DNA from: Micromonospora yangpuensis
Lineage (GTDB): Bacteria; Actinomycetota; Actinomycetes; Mycobacteriales; Micromonosporaceae
DNA: 64,000 bases
Reading direction: 5' to 3'
Assembly: GCF_900091615.1 (NCBI RefSeq)
Contig: NZ_FMIA01000002.1
Coordinates: forward strand, 1,922,001 to 1,986,000
The position numbers were made by a program, and so were the translations under genes. Shown piece by piece: positions 44,192 through 55,709 of the stretch. Positions within the stretch are counted from its first letter, which is position 1. Every line of letters starts with the position of its first letter. Below the pieces are notes generated by a model. It searched no databases, was not told where the DNA came from, and was given only the letters and a program-made list of their open reading frames with translations.

Positions 44192-44305
44192 GGACACCCG
44201 CCCAGTCTGCCGGCTCGCCGCCGGTCGGGACAACGCGGCGGTTCGGGTTCGCCCGCGCTCCGCGACCGTCGGGCCGGCACGGCGGTGTAACGATCACAGG
44301 CGGTT

Positions 44306-44358
44306 GGTGAGAGGGGGTCCCCTCTCTACCGTAAGCGTTAACAGGGGGCCCTTCCTTA
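44306..44358 (-). repeat. 53-bp dispersed repeat, copy B (inverted)
   Basis: The inverted partner of 42724-42776, lying between the F420-reductase start and the FtsX gene end. Its hairpin GAGAGGGG/CCCCTCTC is perfect here. On the minus strand it lies 20 bases past the FtsX stop, where it could act as terminator. Confidence 0.85.
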
Positions 44359-44377
44359 CCCTGCGGGGGGCGGGTGA

Positions 44378-47284
44378 TCAGTCCAGCCGCCGTTCCACGG
44401 GCAGCCGGGAACGGGTGAACAGGGCCGCGCCGAGCATCGCCACCAGCGGCACCACGAGCAGGACACCGAGGGCCTTGCCGGGTACGACCAGCGGATAGTC
44501 GGGTTCGATCGGCCAGGTGGTGGCGTACCGCCGGTTGGTCGAGACGAGAATGATCACGGCTGCGACGAGGCCGGCGAGAATGCCGAGGGCGGTGCCGATT
44601 CCGGAGATCACCCCGGCCTGGCAGAGGGCGAGCAGCCGGCGTACCCCCGGACTGGCCCCGACCGCCGCGAGGGTGGAGAGGTCCGCGCGACCCTCTGCGG
44701 CGGCCAGCCCGGTGGCGACGCCGGCGGCCCCCACGGTGACCACCGCGGCGGCCGCCGCGAGCAGCAGCAGGATCGGCTCGCCGGCGTCGACGGGCGGGGG
44801 CCGTTCCAGTACGACCCGGGTCTGGCCGGCCCGGGTCAGGTCGGCCCTGAACCGCTGCTGCTGCGTCGCGCTCGGCGGGTTCTCCGGCACGACGACCCAG
44901 CCGACGCGGACGGCGACCACACCCAGCTTCCGGGCCGCCGCCGGGGAGAGCAGCAGCCGGCTCGCGGTGTCACCACCCACCACCGCGTACCCGGCAACGG
45001 TCACGGTCCTGGTCGGCTGCGCGCCGGTGGGGCCGGCGCCGGTCGGCTCCGCGCCGGTGGGGCCGGCGCCGGTCGGCTCCGGGCCGGTGGGGCCGGCGCC
45101 GGTCTGCTCCGCGCCGGTGGGTCCGGTGGGCCGACCGGCGGTGGATCCGGTCTGCTCGGGCGGGTAGGCCCGGATGGTCAGGTGGCCGTCGTGCAGGTAC
45201 CGGGGGTCGGTGACCACCGCACCGCCGGCCCGCAGTACCGCCCGGGCGGCCGCCACCTCGGCCGGGTCACCGCCGGTGAGCACCGGCACCGACGTACCGT
45301 CGTCGAGCAGCGTCGCCGGTGGGGAGCCGTAGTGCAGCCAGGACGGCCCGAGGCAACGCGGGTCGGCGCGGGCCCGGCGCTGGTCGGCCGCGCCGAGGTT
45401 GTCCCCGGCCTGGTAGGGGCAGGCCCGGCCGGCCGGCAGCACCACCTCGACCGAGCAGAACCGCACCGGCCCGCCGGCCGGGCCGCAGTCCGGCTGGTCG
45501 AGCGGGGCCACCGTGTCGGTGTGCAGGTGGGTACGGGCCGGACCGAGGACCTGATCGCGGGTCAACCAGCCGTCGGGGCGGGCGCCGGTGGCCGGGTCGG
45601 GCCGGTGGACGAGGACCTGGCCCGGCGGGCCGGTCGGTTGCAACAGGGCCAGGTCGCGGGCGTTGCTGCTGGCCAGGTAGCTGCCGAGGGTGACACTGCC
45701 GGCCACCGCCGCCATCACCGCGGAGATGGCCGGGGCGGCGGAGGAGCGGTTCCGGCTGGCGTCGCGCAGCGCGATCCGGGGGGCCAGCGGCAGTACCCGG
45801 CCGGCGCGGGCCAGGACACCCAGCAGGGTCGGGGTACAACAGACCAGGCCCAGCTCGCCGAGAACTAGGCCGGCGAGGATCAGGGTGGTCCGGGTCGTCA
45901 CGGCCCCGGCGGCGGCCGTACCGGCCCCACCCACGGTGAGTACCACGCCGATCAGCAGCCACCGTCGGCGGTGCGGCGGTGCGGTGCGCCGTCCCGCCAG
46001 GCCGGCGACCACGTCCTGGCGGGCGGCGGTCCAGGCCGGGGTCAGCGCCGCCAGCACCCCGGCCAGTACCGCCACGGCGGCGGTCAGCGCCAGCGCCGCG
46101 GGCCAGCAGCGGTACCCGCCGAACCGGGACTGGAAGAGGTACTGCTCGGTCAGGGGTCGGGCGGCGAACGCGACGGCGACGCCCAGGACGACCCCGGCCA
46201 GCGCGCCGGCGCAGCCCAGCACCACCCCGTCGGCAAGCACGATCCGACGCAGGTGCCGGGGGTCACCACCGGCGACCGCGACCAGCGCGAGGTCGCGCCG
46301 CCGGCGGCGTACCCCGACCGCGAACGCCGGCCCGACGAGCAGCACCACCTCCAGCAGACCCAACCCACCGACGAGTACGGCGTCACCGACGTCGGTGGGG
46401 CTGATCGCCGTCGGCGGTTCCTGGTGGGGCCAGCGGGTACCGGGCAACGGCTGCCGGGCGGAGACCAGGAAGCCGTGCTGGTTGAGCCGGGCCACCAGGT
46501 CGGCGTCGGGTGGTACGGGCAGGTCCACCAGCCAGAGCCGCTCCTGCTCGACCAGCTCCCCCGGTGCCGCGCCGGGGTGCAGGGCGAACAGCGGACCCAG
46601 GTCGTCGGCGAACTCGACCGTCGCGACCACGGTGAACGTCTGACCGTTGCCGGTGATCCGGTCGCCGAGGTCCACGCCCAGGGCACGTCGGGCGGCCGCA
46701 CTGGCCCCGATCTCGGCGGCTCCGGTCGGGGCCCGCCCGGCGAGCAGCCGGGCCGGTCCCCGGGCGAGCGGATCGGCGAGGTCGACCGCGCGGGCCTGGA
46801 ACTCGTCGATCCGCCCGTCGAACTCGACGGTGAGGTTCAGCCACCGACCCACCTGGCTGGCCCGGCTGCCCGCCGGAAGCAGGTCGGTAACCTGCGCCGT
46901 GGACGGTGGCCGGTGCGGGTCGTCGACCTCGTGGGTTTGCTGCCAGTCGTACCCCCACTCGTCCTGCTCCAGCGGGCCGCCGGTGTACCAGCGCAGTTCC
47001 AGGTCCGCGCTGCCCAGGCGGCGACCGTTGGCCTCGGCCGGGGTCAGCTCCGCCATGTCCACGCTGGCCGCGACGAAGCTCAGCACCAGGACCGGCAGTG
47101 TGATCATCGCGAACACCAGCGCGGTACGGCCCCGCGCGCGCACCGCCTCCCGGCGGGCGATCCGCAGCGCCGCCCGCCAGGAACCGACCGTCCCGGACCA
47201 CCGCCGTCCACCGACGGGACTCCCACCCGGCTGCCGGTCCTCGGCCGCGGACCCACCCGGCTGCCGGTCGCCCGCCGGGATCAC
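44378..47284 (-). CDS. FtsX-like ABC transporter permease
   Basis: A 968-residue membrane protein of the MacB/FtsX permease class. A first membrane helix (ALVFAMITLPVLVLSFVAA, about 55-73) is followed by a large extracytoplasmic domain, then the first FtsX block of helices (about 305-480), a second large extracytoplasmic domain, and the closing FtsX block (about 835-960). The second external domain holds a four-copy decapeptide repeat of the GAGPTGAEPT type. Its start overlaps the stop of the ATPase gene by four bases. With PadR in front it forms a three-gene operon. Such systems act in lipoprotein, peptide or antibiotic traffic; the substrate here is unknown. Confidence 0.9.
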   Translation of the reverse strand: MIPAGDRQPGGSAAEDRQPGGSPVGGRRWSGTVGSWRAALRIARREAVRARGRTALVFAMITLPVLVLSFVAASVDMAELTPAEANGRRLGSADLELRWYTGGPLEQDEWGYDWQQTHEVDDPHRPPSTAQVTDLLPAGSRASQVGRWLNLTVEFDGRIDEFQARAVDLADPLARGPARLLAGRAPTGAAEIGASAAARRALGVDLGDRITGNGQTFTVVATVEFADDLGPLFALHPGAAPGELVEQERLWLVDLPVPPDADLVARLNQHGFLVSARQPLPGTRWPHQEPPTAISPTDVGDAVLVGGLGLLEVVLLVGPAFAVGVRRRRRDLALVAVAGGDPRHLRRIVLADGVVLGCAGALAGVVLGVAVAFAARPLTEQYLFQSRFGGYRCWPAALALTAAVAVLAGVLAALTPAWTAARQDVVAGLAGRRTAPPHRRRWLLIGVVLTVGGAGTAAAGAVTTRTTLILAGLVLGELGLVCCTPTLLGVLARAGRVLPLAPRIALRDASRNRSSAAPAISAVMAAVAGSVTLGSYLASSNARDLALLQPTGPPGQVLVHRPDPATGARPDGWLTRDQVLGPARTHLHTDTVAPLDQPDCGPAGGPVRFCSVEVVLPAGRACPYQAGDNLGAADQRRARADPRCLGPSWLHYGSPPATLLDDGTSVPVLTGGDPAEVAAARAVLRAGGAVVTDPRYLHDGHLTIRAYPPEQTGSTAGRPTGPTGAEQTGAGPTGPEPTGAGPTGAEPTGAGPTGAQPTRTVTVAGYAVVGGDTASRLLLSPAAARKLGVVAVRVGWVVVPENPPSATQQQRFRADLTRAGQTRVVLERPPPVDAGEPILLLLAAAAAVVTVGAAGVATGLAAAEGRADLSTLAAVGASPGVRRLLALCQAGVISGIGTALGILAGLVAAVIILVSTNRRYATTWPIEPDYPLVVPGKALGVLLVVPLVAMLGAALFTRSRLPVERRLD
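45011..45130 (-). repeat. Four tandem 30-bp units within the FtsX permease
   Basis: Units start at 45011, 45041, 45071 and 45101; the first three are nearly identical and the fourth diverges at its end. On the coding strand each gives ten residues of the GAGPTGAEPT type. The period of 30 is a multiple of three, so copy number can change without a frameshift. Confidence 0.85.
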
Positions 47285-48042
47285 CTACCGCTGCCGGTCA
47301 GCAACTGCTCGACGCCGGGCAGCGGAGCCGTCGAGTCCACCATGACCCCGTCGCGGAGGAAGACCACCCGGTCGGCCCAGCCGGCGTGCCGGGCCTCGTG
47401 GGTGACCAGCACGCCGGCGGCACCGGCGTCCACCCGACGACGCAGCAGTCGCAGCACCGCCTCCCCGGTCTGCGAGTCCAGCGCCCCGGTCGGCTCGTCG
47501 GCCAGCACCAGCCGGCGTTCGCCGACCAGCGCCCGGGCGATCGCCACCCGCTGCTGCTGACCGCCGGAGAGCTGGTCCGGGAACCGGTCACCCAGCTCCG
47601 CCAGGCCCACCTCGGTCAACGCCTCGGCGGCCAGTCGGCGGGCCTGCCGGACCCGGCTGCCGTCCAGCTCCAGCGGCAGCGCCACGTTCTCCACCGCGGT
47701 CAGGCTGCCGAGCAGGTTCAGGTGCTGGAAGATGTAGCCGATCCGGCGACGGCGTACCTGGGCCAACCGCCGGCGGTCCAGCAGGTGCAGTTGGTGTCCC
47801 TCGACGCGTACCTCGCCGGCGGTGGGGCTGTCCAGGCCGCCGGCCAGCGCCAACAGGCTGGACTTGCCGGAGCCGGAGGGGCCCATCACGGCGACCAGCT
47901 CACCCGGACGCACAGCCAGGCTGACCCCGCGTAGCGCCCGGACGGCCGCCGCGCCGGCACCGTGGGTCCGGTGGACGTCCCGCAGGTCGAGTACCGGGTC
48001 GGCCGGTCCACTCACCGGAGCAGGCTCCCCGCTCGCCGCCAC
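47281..48042 (-). CDS. ABC transporter ATP-binding protein (LolD/MacB type)
   Basis: A 253-residue ATPase partner of the FtsX permease. Walker A is GPSGSGKSSLL, the Q-loop region is IGYIFQHLNLL, the signature is LSGGQQQRVAIARAL, Walker B is LVLADEPTGALD, and the switch His is in VTHEARHA. LADEPTGALD is typical of the LolD/MacB/FtsE class. GTG 48042 lies seven bases after the PadR stop. All catalytic residues are intact. Confidence 0.93.
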   Translation of the reverse strand: MAASGEPAPVSGPADPVLDLRDVHRTHGAGAAAVRALRGVSLAVRPGELVAVMGPSGSGKSSLLALAGGLDSPTAGEVRVEGHQLHLLDRRRLAQVRRRRIGYIFQHLNLLGSLTAVENVALPLELDGSRVRQARRLAAEALTEVGLAELGDRFPDQLSGGQQQRVAIARALVGERRLVLADEPTGALDSQTGEAVLRLLRRRVDAGAAGVLVTHEARHAGWADRVVFLRDGVMVDSTAPLPGVEQLLTGSGR

Positions 48043-48049
48043 GCCCGAC

Positions 48050-48736
48050 TCACGGCCGCGCCTCCTGTCCGATCCGGTGCGGCACCTCGCCGTCGGCGTC
48101 CCGGCCGGTCCGGTCCTGTTCCGCCGCCGGGCGGCCGGTCCAATCCTGGCCCGTCGGGCGGCTGATCTGGTCGTGTTCGGCCGCTGACGGTGGCCGGTCC
48201 ACCGTCGGGCCCCGGTCGACCGGCCGGTACCGCAGCAGGCTGGTCTCGCAGTGGTCCAGCCAGCGGATCTCCGCCTCGGCCTGGAACACCATCGAGTCCA
48301 GCACCAGCCGCCACGGCAGGTCCTCCGGTCGGTCGCTGGCGTACTTCAACCGGGTCAGCTCCTGCAGGGTGCGCATGGTCGCGCCGCGCTGGTTCTGCAC
48401 CACCGAGCGGACGTCCACCCCCGGGGTGGTCAGCGCCAGGGCCAGCTTGATCGCCAACTCGTCACGGGGCCGGTCGGTACGGCTGATCGGGGTGGCGAAC
48501 CACAGCGCCAGGTCCGCCCGTCCGGCGTCGGTGATCTCGTACGGCCGCTGGCCGGCGTCGCTCTCCGGCAGCGGTCGGACCAACCCGTCCCGTTCCAGCC
48601 GGGCCAGCGTGGTGTAGACCTGCCCGATGTTGAGCGGCCAGGTCGAGCCGGTCGACTCCTCGAACGCGGCACGCAGCTGGTAGCCGTACATCTGGCCGCG
48701 TTCGAGCAGGGCGAGCAGCCCGTGACGGATGGACAT
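48050..48736 (-). CDS. PadR-family transcriptional regulator
   Basis: A 228-residue winged-helix regulator. The N-terminal domain matches PadR (GLLALLERGQMYGYQLRAAF, then NIGQVYTTLARLERDGLV and ITDAGRADLALWF). The dimerising helical part follows. The last 45 residues are a charged Asp/Arg/Gly-rich tail not needed for the fold. It is the first gene of the PadR-ATPase-permease operon. Two overlapping inverted repeats directly before its start codon (48746-48763) suggest that it represses its own operon, as is usual for PadR/ABC pairs. Confidence 0.93.
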   Translation of the reverse strand: MSIRHGLLALLERGQMYGYQLRAAFEESTGSTWPLNIGQVYTTLARLERDGLVRPLPESDAGQRPYEITDAGRADLALWFATPISRTDRPRDELAIKLALALTTPGVDVRSVVQNQRGATMRTLQELTRLKYASDRPEDLPWRLVLDSMVFQAEAEIRWLDHCETSLLRYRPVDRGPTVDRPPSAAEHDQISRPTGQDWTGRPAAEQDRTGRDADGEVPHRIGQEARP

Positions 48737-48745
48737 GGCAACGGA

Positions 48746-48763
48746 GTATGCATACCTGGTATG
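48746..48763. promoter_or_regulatory. Overlapping palindromes, candidate PadR operator
   Basis: GTATGCATAC (48746-48755) overlaps CATACCTGGTATG (48751-48763). Both are perfect inverted repeats, AT-rich compared with the surroundings, and 10 bases upstream of the PadR start codon. Confidence 0.65.
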
Positions 48764-48790
48764 CCGTCCGCAACAGTGGCGCCGGCCTGC

Positions 48791-49240
48791 TCAGGTCGGT
48801 CGCCCGGGAAACGGCACGGTGAGCGGGGTGACCCCGGCGGTGCGCCGCCACCGGGTGGCCCGCAACGCGCAGTCGGTGAGCGCCGTCAACGCCGTGGCCC
48901 GGTCGTCGCCGGTGGTCACCGGCAGGGCGGCCCGCCAGAAGGCGCCGGTCCGTTCCTCGACCTCGATCGCCAGGCGGAGCGCGCTGCCCGCGTCGGTCAC
49001 CGGGAACGGCAGGGCGTACCCGGCCTGGTCGGCGGGGATCGAACCACCGGCGGAACTGAGCCGCATGACCAGGGCGTCGCGCCGGGCGCGGTGGGCCGCC
49101 TCGGCGTTACGGGCCGCGCGACGGGCGGCCTCGGGTAGGCGTACCCCGATCGGGCCGTAGGCGTAGACGGCCGCGTACTCGGCGGTGAGCGCCGCGACCA
49201 GCGCGTCGCCGGAAGCGGCGGGAGCCGGCTGCCGGATCAC
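48791..49240 (-). CDS. DUF4439 ferritin-like protein
   Basis: A 149-residue helical protein with the DUF4439 pattern: [19 protein letters not shown], then a helix with Arg/Ala repeats ([18 protein letters not shown]), [18 protein letters not shown] and a closing E-E-R-T-x-x-x-W helix. The family is predicted to have a ferritin-like four-helix bundle. It is conserved beside rimP-nusA in actinobacteria (a related gene lies there in M. tuberculosis). Its start overlaps the stop of the Tat lipoprotein gene. Function unknown. Confidence 0.83.
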   Translation of the reverse strand: MIRQPAPAASGDALVAALTAEYAAVYAYGPIGVRLPEAARRAARNAEAAHRARRDALVMRLSSAGGSIPADQAGYALPFPVTDAGSALRLAIEVEERTGAFWRAALPVTTGDDRATALTALTDCALRATRWRRTAGVTPLTVPFPGRPT

Positions 49241-49797
49241 TTGAGCGCCTCCACGTGGGTCGCGCGGGCGGCGGCGATCGACCCGAGCAACGCCGCCCGT
49301 TCGGCCGGGGCGTCGACGCAGGCCTGCCGCGCGGCCTCCCGGCCCTGCTGCTCGGCGTCGCGCAGCGCGGCGAGCACCGCGCTGCGGTCACCGTCGCGCC
49401 CGGGGTCCGGGGAGGCGGTGGCCGGCGGCGTGACCGGTGTGGCCGGCGCACTCCGGCCGGTCAGCCGGGTCAGCTCGGCCGCGTGCGCCTGGTGGGCCTC
49501 GGCGATCGGGGTGAGCCGGGCCGCCAGCTCCGGATCGGCGGTGGCGGCGGCCCGGTGCCGGGCGGCCAGGTCGAGCGCCGTGGCGACCAGCGGCTCCAGC
49601 GGGTCGGGCGTCGGATCCGCGTCGTCGCCGCGCCCGAACAACCCGCAACCCGCTGTCGGTACGACCGCCGCGCCGAGGATCAGCAGCCCTCCGGCCTGCA
49701 ACATCTGCCGCCGGGAACGCCCGGTCGGCGCGCCCCGCCGTGTCGTTTCGCCCCGCCGTGTCGTTTCGCCCGTCGCCACCGGACAAGTCAACACCAT
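49237..49797 (-). CDS. Tat-type lipoprotein
   Basis: A 186-residue exported protein starting at ATG 49797. The N-terminus carries [19 protein letters not shown], a twin-arginine signal, ending in the lipobox PTAGC, so it should be exported folded and anchored by lipid on Cys. The mature part is Ala-rich and helical, with His and Glu residues spaced as in ferritin-like bundles ([16 protein letters not shown], then [13 protein letters not shown]). It overlaps the DUF4439 gene by four bases, and both may form one complex. An ETTRRG repeat before the signal is unusual, and the true start may lie further downstream. Confidence 0.75.
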   Translation of the reverse strand: MVLTCPVATGETTRRGETTRRGAPTGRSRRQMLQAGGLLILGAAVVPTAGCGLFGRGDDADPTPDPLEPLVATALDLAARHRAAATADPELAARLTPIAEAHQAHAAELTRLTGRSAPATPVTPPATASPDPGRDGDRSAVLAALRDAEQQGREAARQACVDAPAERAALLGSIAAARATHVEALK

Positions 49798-49950
49798 CGG
49801 CGTCGACGGGTGGGTGACCGGCGTCGGTGCGCCGCTCGGTCCGTCGCACCGCGAGCGCGTTACGCTCTGCGCAGCCACCGGCGCGGATCGCCCGGTGGCG
49901 TGCCGGCATGGCGGCCGACCGGGGCCGTCGACCTTGAAGGGGTAGGCCAG

Positions 49951-50652
49951 ATGACGCAGCGTGGCCGGGCCACCAGAGCCTCGGGCAGGCCCAGAGGCGG
50001 CGAGGCCGCCCGGGGCGGCGGTGCCCGGGGTGAAGGTGCCGTCCGGGCGGGAAGTGCCCGCGGTGGCGACGTGGGTGCCCGTCGGGACCGCCTGCGGACC
50101 GTGATCGAGCCGGTGGTCAGCGCGGCCGGATACGACCTGGAGGACCTCTCCGTCTCCCGGGCCGGCCGCCGGCACGTGGTCCGGGTGATCGTGGACGGCG
50201 ACGGCGGGGTCAACCTGGACGCCGTGGCGGAGGTCTCCCGGGCGGTCTCCGCCGCGCTGGACGACGCCGAGAACGCCGGTGGCGACATCGTCGCCGGCGA
50301 GTACCAGCTGGAGGTCTCCTCCCCGGGTGTCGACCGGCCGCTCACCCTGCCGAGGCACTGGCGGCGCAACGCCGGCCGGCTGGTCAAGGTGAGCGCCCGG
50401 GCCGGGGCGACGGCTGCCGGCCAGCCCGCCGGCGACCGGCAGGTCACCGGTCGGGTGATCGAGGCCGACGACGAGCGGGTGGTGCTGGAGACCGACGCCG
50501 GCCGGGTCGAGCTGGGCTACCCCGAGCTGGGGCCGGGCCGGGTACAGGTCGAGTTCAGCCGCCTCGACGAGATCGACGAGCCAGACGAGATCGACGAACC
50601 AGACGATGACGATATCGACGACGAAGACGATGTGGAGGACGAGGAGAGGTGA
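49951..50652 (+). CDS. rimP: Ribosome maturation factor RimP
   Basis: A 233-residue 30S assembly factor. The conserved core runs from about 48 to 200: [48 protein letters not shown], then the C-terminal SH3-like domain. Two additions are notable: a basic Gly/Ala/Arg-rich N-terminus of about 45 residues, and a C-terminal acidic tail beginning [19 protein letters not shown] 49951 is preceded by GAAGGGG. It overlaps nusA by four bases, giving the classical rimP-nusA-ylxR-infB order. Confidence 0.94.
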   Translation: MTQRGRATRASGRPRGGEAARGGGARGEGAVRAGSARGGDVGARRDRLRTVIEPVVSAAGYDLEDLSVSRAGRRHVVRVIVDGDGGVNLDAVAEVSRAVSAALDDAENAGGDIVAGEYQLEVSSPGVDRPLTLPRHWRRNAGRLVKVSARAGATAAGQPAGDRQVTGRVIEADDERVVLETDAGRVELGYPELGPGRVQVEFSRLDEIDEPDEIDEPDDDDIDDEDDVEDEER

Positions 50653-51692
50653 ACATCGACCTCGCGGCGCTGCGCGCACTCGAGCGCGAGCGGGAGATCC
50701 CGTTCGACACCATCCTGGCGGCGATCGAGACCGCGTTGCTGACCGCCTACCGGCACACCGAAGGCGCCGAGGCGCACGCCCGGGTGGAGATCGACCGTAA
50801 GAACGGCGCGGCCCTGGTCTACGCCCAGGAGTTGGACGCCGACGGCACGGTCACCCGGGAGTGGGACGACACCCCGCACGACTTCGGGCGGATCGCCGCG
50901 ATGACCGCCAAGCAGGTGATCCTCCAGCGGTTGCGGGAGGCCACCGACGAGGTGCACTTCGGTGAGTACGTGGGCCGCGACGGTGACCTGGTCACCGGGG
51001 TGGTGCAGGCGCACGAGGCGCGTACCGAGAAGGGCATCGTCAGCGTCGACCTGGGCAAGTTGGAGGGCGTGCTGCCGCAGTCCGAGCAGGTGCCCGGCGA
51101 GCGGTACGTGCACGGTGAGCGGATCCGGTGCGTGGTCGTCCACGTGGCCAAGGGCATGCGCGGACCCCAGATCACCCTCTCCCGGTCCCATCCGGCGCTG
51201 GTCAAGAAGCTCTTCGCGCTGGAGGTGCCGGAAATCGCCGACGGCACGGTGGAGATCGGCGCGATCGCACGTGAGGCAGGTCACCGTACGAAGATCGCGG
51301 TGCGCTCCACGGTGCCGGGGGTCAACCCGAAGGGCGCCTGCATCGGCCCGATGGGGCAGCGGGTCCGGGCGGTGATGAGTGAGCTGCACGGCGAGAAGAT
51401 CGACATCATCGACTGGTCGGACGATCCGGCCACCTTCGTCGGCAACGCGTTGTCGCCGGCCAAGGCGTTGCGGGTCGAGGTGGTCGACCTGGCCACCCGG
51501 GCCGCCCGGGTCACCGTGCCGGACTTCCAGCTCTCGCTGGCGATCGGGCGGGAGGGGCAGAATGCCCGACTTGCTGCCCGGTTGACCGGTTGGCGGATCG
51601 ACATCAAGTCGGATGCCGAACAGTCCGGCGGCCCTGCCCGCAGCGCGGCTGATCACGTCCGGGAACCGGGCGGAGCGATCTCGGGCGCCTAG
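50649..51692 (+). CDS. nusA: Transcription termination/antitermination factor NusA
   Basis: A 347-residue RNA-polymerase-binding factor from GTG 50649 (overlapping the rimP stop). An N-terminal RNAP-binding domain (about 1-110), an S1 domain (about 110-185) and two KH domains with [15 protein letters not shown] and [15 protein letters not shown] are visible. The length equals that of other actinobacterial NusA, which lack the extra C-terminal repeats of E. coli NusA. It acts with RimP, YlxR and IF-2 encoded around it. Confidence 0.96.
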   Translation: MNIDLAALRALEREREIPFDTILAAIETALLTAYRHTEGAEAHARVEIDRKNGAALVYAQELDADGTVTREWDDTPHDFGRIAAMTAKQVILQRLREATDEVHFGEYVGRDGDLVTGVVQAHEARTEKGIVSVDLGKLEGVLPQSEQVPGERYVHGERIRCVVVHVAKGMRGPQITLSRSHPALVKKLFALEVPEIADGTVEIGAIAREAGHRTKIAVRSTVPGVNPKGACIGPMGQRVRAVMSELHGEKIDIIDWSDDPATFVGNALSPAKALRVEVVDLATRAARVTVPDFQLSLAIGREGQNARLAARLTGWRIDIKSDAEQSGGPARSAADHVREPGGAISGA

Positions 51693-51709
51693 GGGTAGAC
51701 TTCTGCCAG
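51690..51709 (+). promoter_or_regulatory. -10 box for a leaderless ylxR transcript
   Basis: TAGACT at 51696-51701 lies seven bases before GTG 51709 and no ribosome-binding site fits between, so transcription probably starts at the start codon. A convincing -35 is not seen. Confidence 0.4.
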
Positions 51710-52041
51710 TGGTGGGACGCGCGCTGCCGGAGCGCACCTGTGTGGGCTGCCGGTCTCGTGCGCCGACCAGCGAACTGCTGCGGATCGTCGCGGTTGCCGA
51801 CGAGGCTGGTCACAGCCTCCGGCCCGACCGGCTCCGCAGGTTGCCGGGTCGGGGAGCGAACATGCACCCGGATCCGGCCTGTTTCGCGCTGGCGTTGCGG
51901 CGTCGCGTCTTCGGGCGTGCGCTGCGCATCACCGGGGTCATCGACCACGGTGCGTTGGCCGAGCACGTCGACGCGTCAGCCACTACACCCGGTCAACCCG
52001 ACCGGGTGAGGGTCGCAAGCAAGGTAGGACGACCGACATGA
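51709..52041 (+). CDS. ylxR: YlxR (DUF448) RNA-binding protein
   Basis: A 110-residue protein with the YlxR pattern: PERTCVGCRSRAPTSELLRI followed by the conserved PGRGANMHPDPACFALAL and RRRVFGRAL. It is a small basic nucleic-acid-binding protein always found between nusA and infB in Gram-positive bacteria. In other species it has been tied to transcription control and RNase P, but its exact role is open. GTG 51709 or 51712 may be used. Confidence 0.92.
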   Translation: MVGRALPERTCVGCRSRAPTSELLRIVAVADEAGHSLRPDRLRRLPGRGANMHPDPACFALALRRRVFGRALRITGVIDHGALAEHVDASATTPGQPDRVRVASKVGRPT

Positions 52042-52134
52042 GCACACGATGAAGTCGCAGAAATGACCAGGCTTCAAGTGCACGAGTGAGGTTGCTGCGG
52101 GTGCTGCCCGCACGACCTCGGAGTGAGGAGTGCA

Positions 52135-55125
<2,991 letters not shown>

Positions 55126-55141
55126 TCCGGCGGTGACACAG

Positions 55142-55183
55142 TGATCAAGGGGTTTACGCCGATCGGCGTAAACCCCTTGATCA
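55142..55183. terminator. Perfect 42-bp palindrome after infB
   Basis: TGATCAAGGGGTTTACGCCGA is followed directly by its reverse complement, giving 21 perfect pairs with no spacer. It starts 16 bases after the infB stop and ends 32 bases before the DUF503 start. In RNA it would fold as a very stable hairpin, so an infB terminator is the simplest reading, though no U run follows. Confidence 0.75.
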
Positions 55184-55215
55184 TGTGGGCCGGTGCGGCG
55201 GTATCGTCGGAGGCG

Positions 55216-55509
55216 ATGTTCACCGGAACCGCGGTCTTCGACCTGCTGCTGCCGAGCGACTCCCGGTCGCTCAAGGCCAAGAGATCATATGTCCGCCCGA
55301 TCGTCGCGGCGCTGCGCCGGTTCGAGGTGTCGGCCGCCGAGGTCGGCTCGCTCGACCTGCACGGCCGGGCCGAGATCGGGGTGGCCGTGGTGGCTGCGGA
55401 GGCGGGTCACGTGCGCGACGTGCTCGACTCCTGCGAACGCCTGGTCGCCGGCCGTCCCGAGGCCGAGCTGCTGTCGGTCCACCGACGGCTGCACGGCCCC
55501 GACGACTGA
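55216..55509 (+). CDS. DUF503 (YlxP-like) protein
   Basis: A 97-residue protein beginning FTGTAVFDLLLPSDSRSLKA, with KRSYVRPIVAALRRFEVSAA and a strand GRAEIGVAVVAAEAGHV: the ferredoxin-like DUF503 pattern. The family sits between infB and rbfA in many Gram-positive bacteria (ylxP in Bacillus) and is linked to ribosome biogenesis only by position. ATG 55216 is preceded by GGAGG and lies just after the palindrome, so the gene probably has its own promoter. Confidence 0.88.
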   Translation: MFTGTAVFDLLLPSDSRSLKAKRSYVRPIVAALRRFEVSAAEVGSLDLHGRAEIGVAVVAAEAGHVRDVLDSCERLVAGRPEAELLSVHRRLHGPDD

Positions 55510-55709
55510 CGCACCGAGGCTCCGACCACCAACGCACCGAGGCCCCGGTGGCGCGGCCGTTCGGTGCGGCGCGGGGTGGTGGGTGCCACTGTCGGCGGTG
55601 GGCGATGGCCCGGGCGACAACGGTACTGTTCGAGTGGTGGGCGCTCCGGCGCGGACGACGCCTCGCGTCGCCGGCCGGACCGGAACGGGACAGCGTGGAG
55701 GTGGCGGAG

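Noticed and set aside
45011..45130. Four 30-bp repeats considered as CRISPR or an integration array
   Set aside because: They are head-to-tail without spacers, inside an intact permease frame, and encode a decapeptide.
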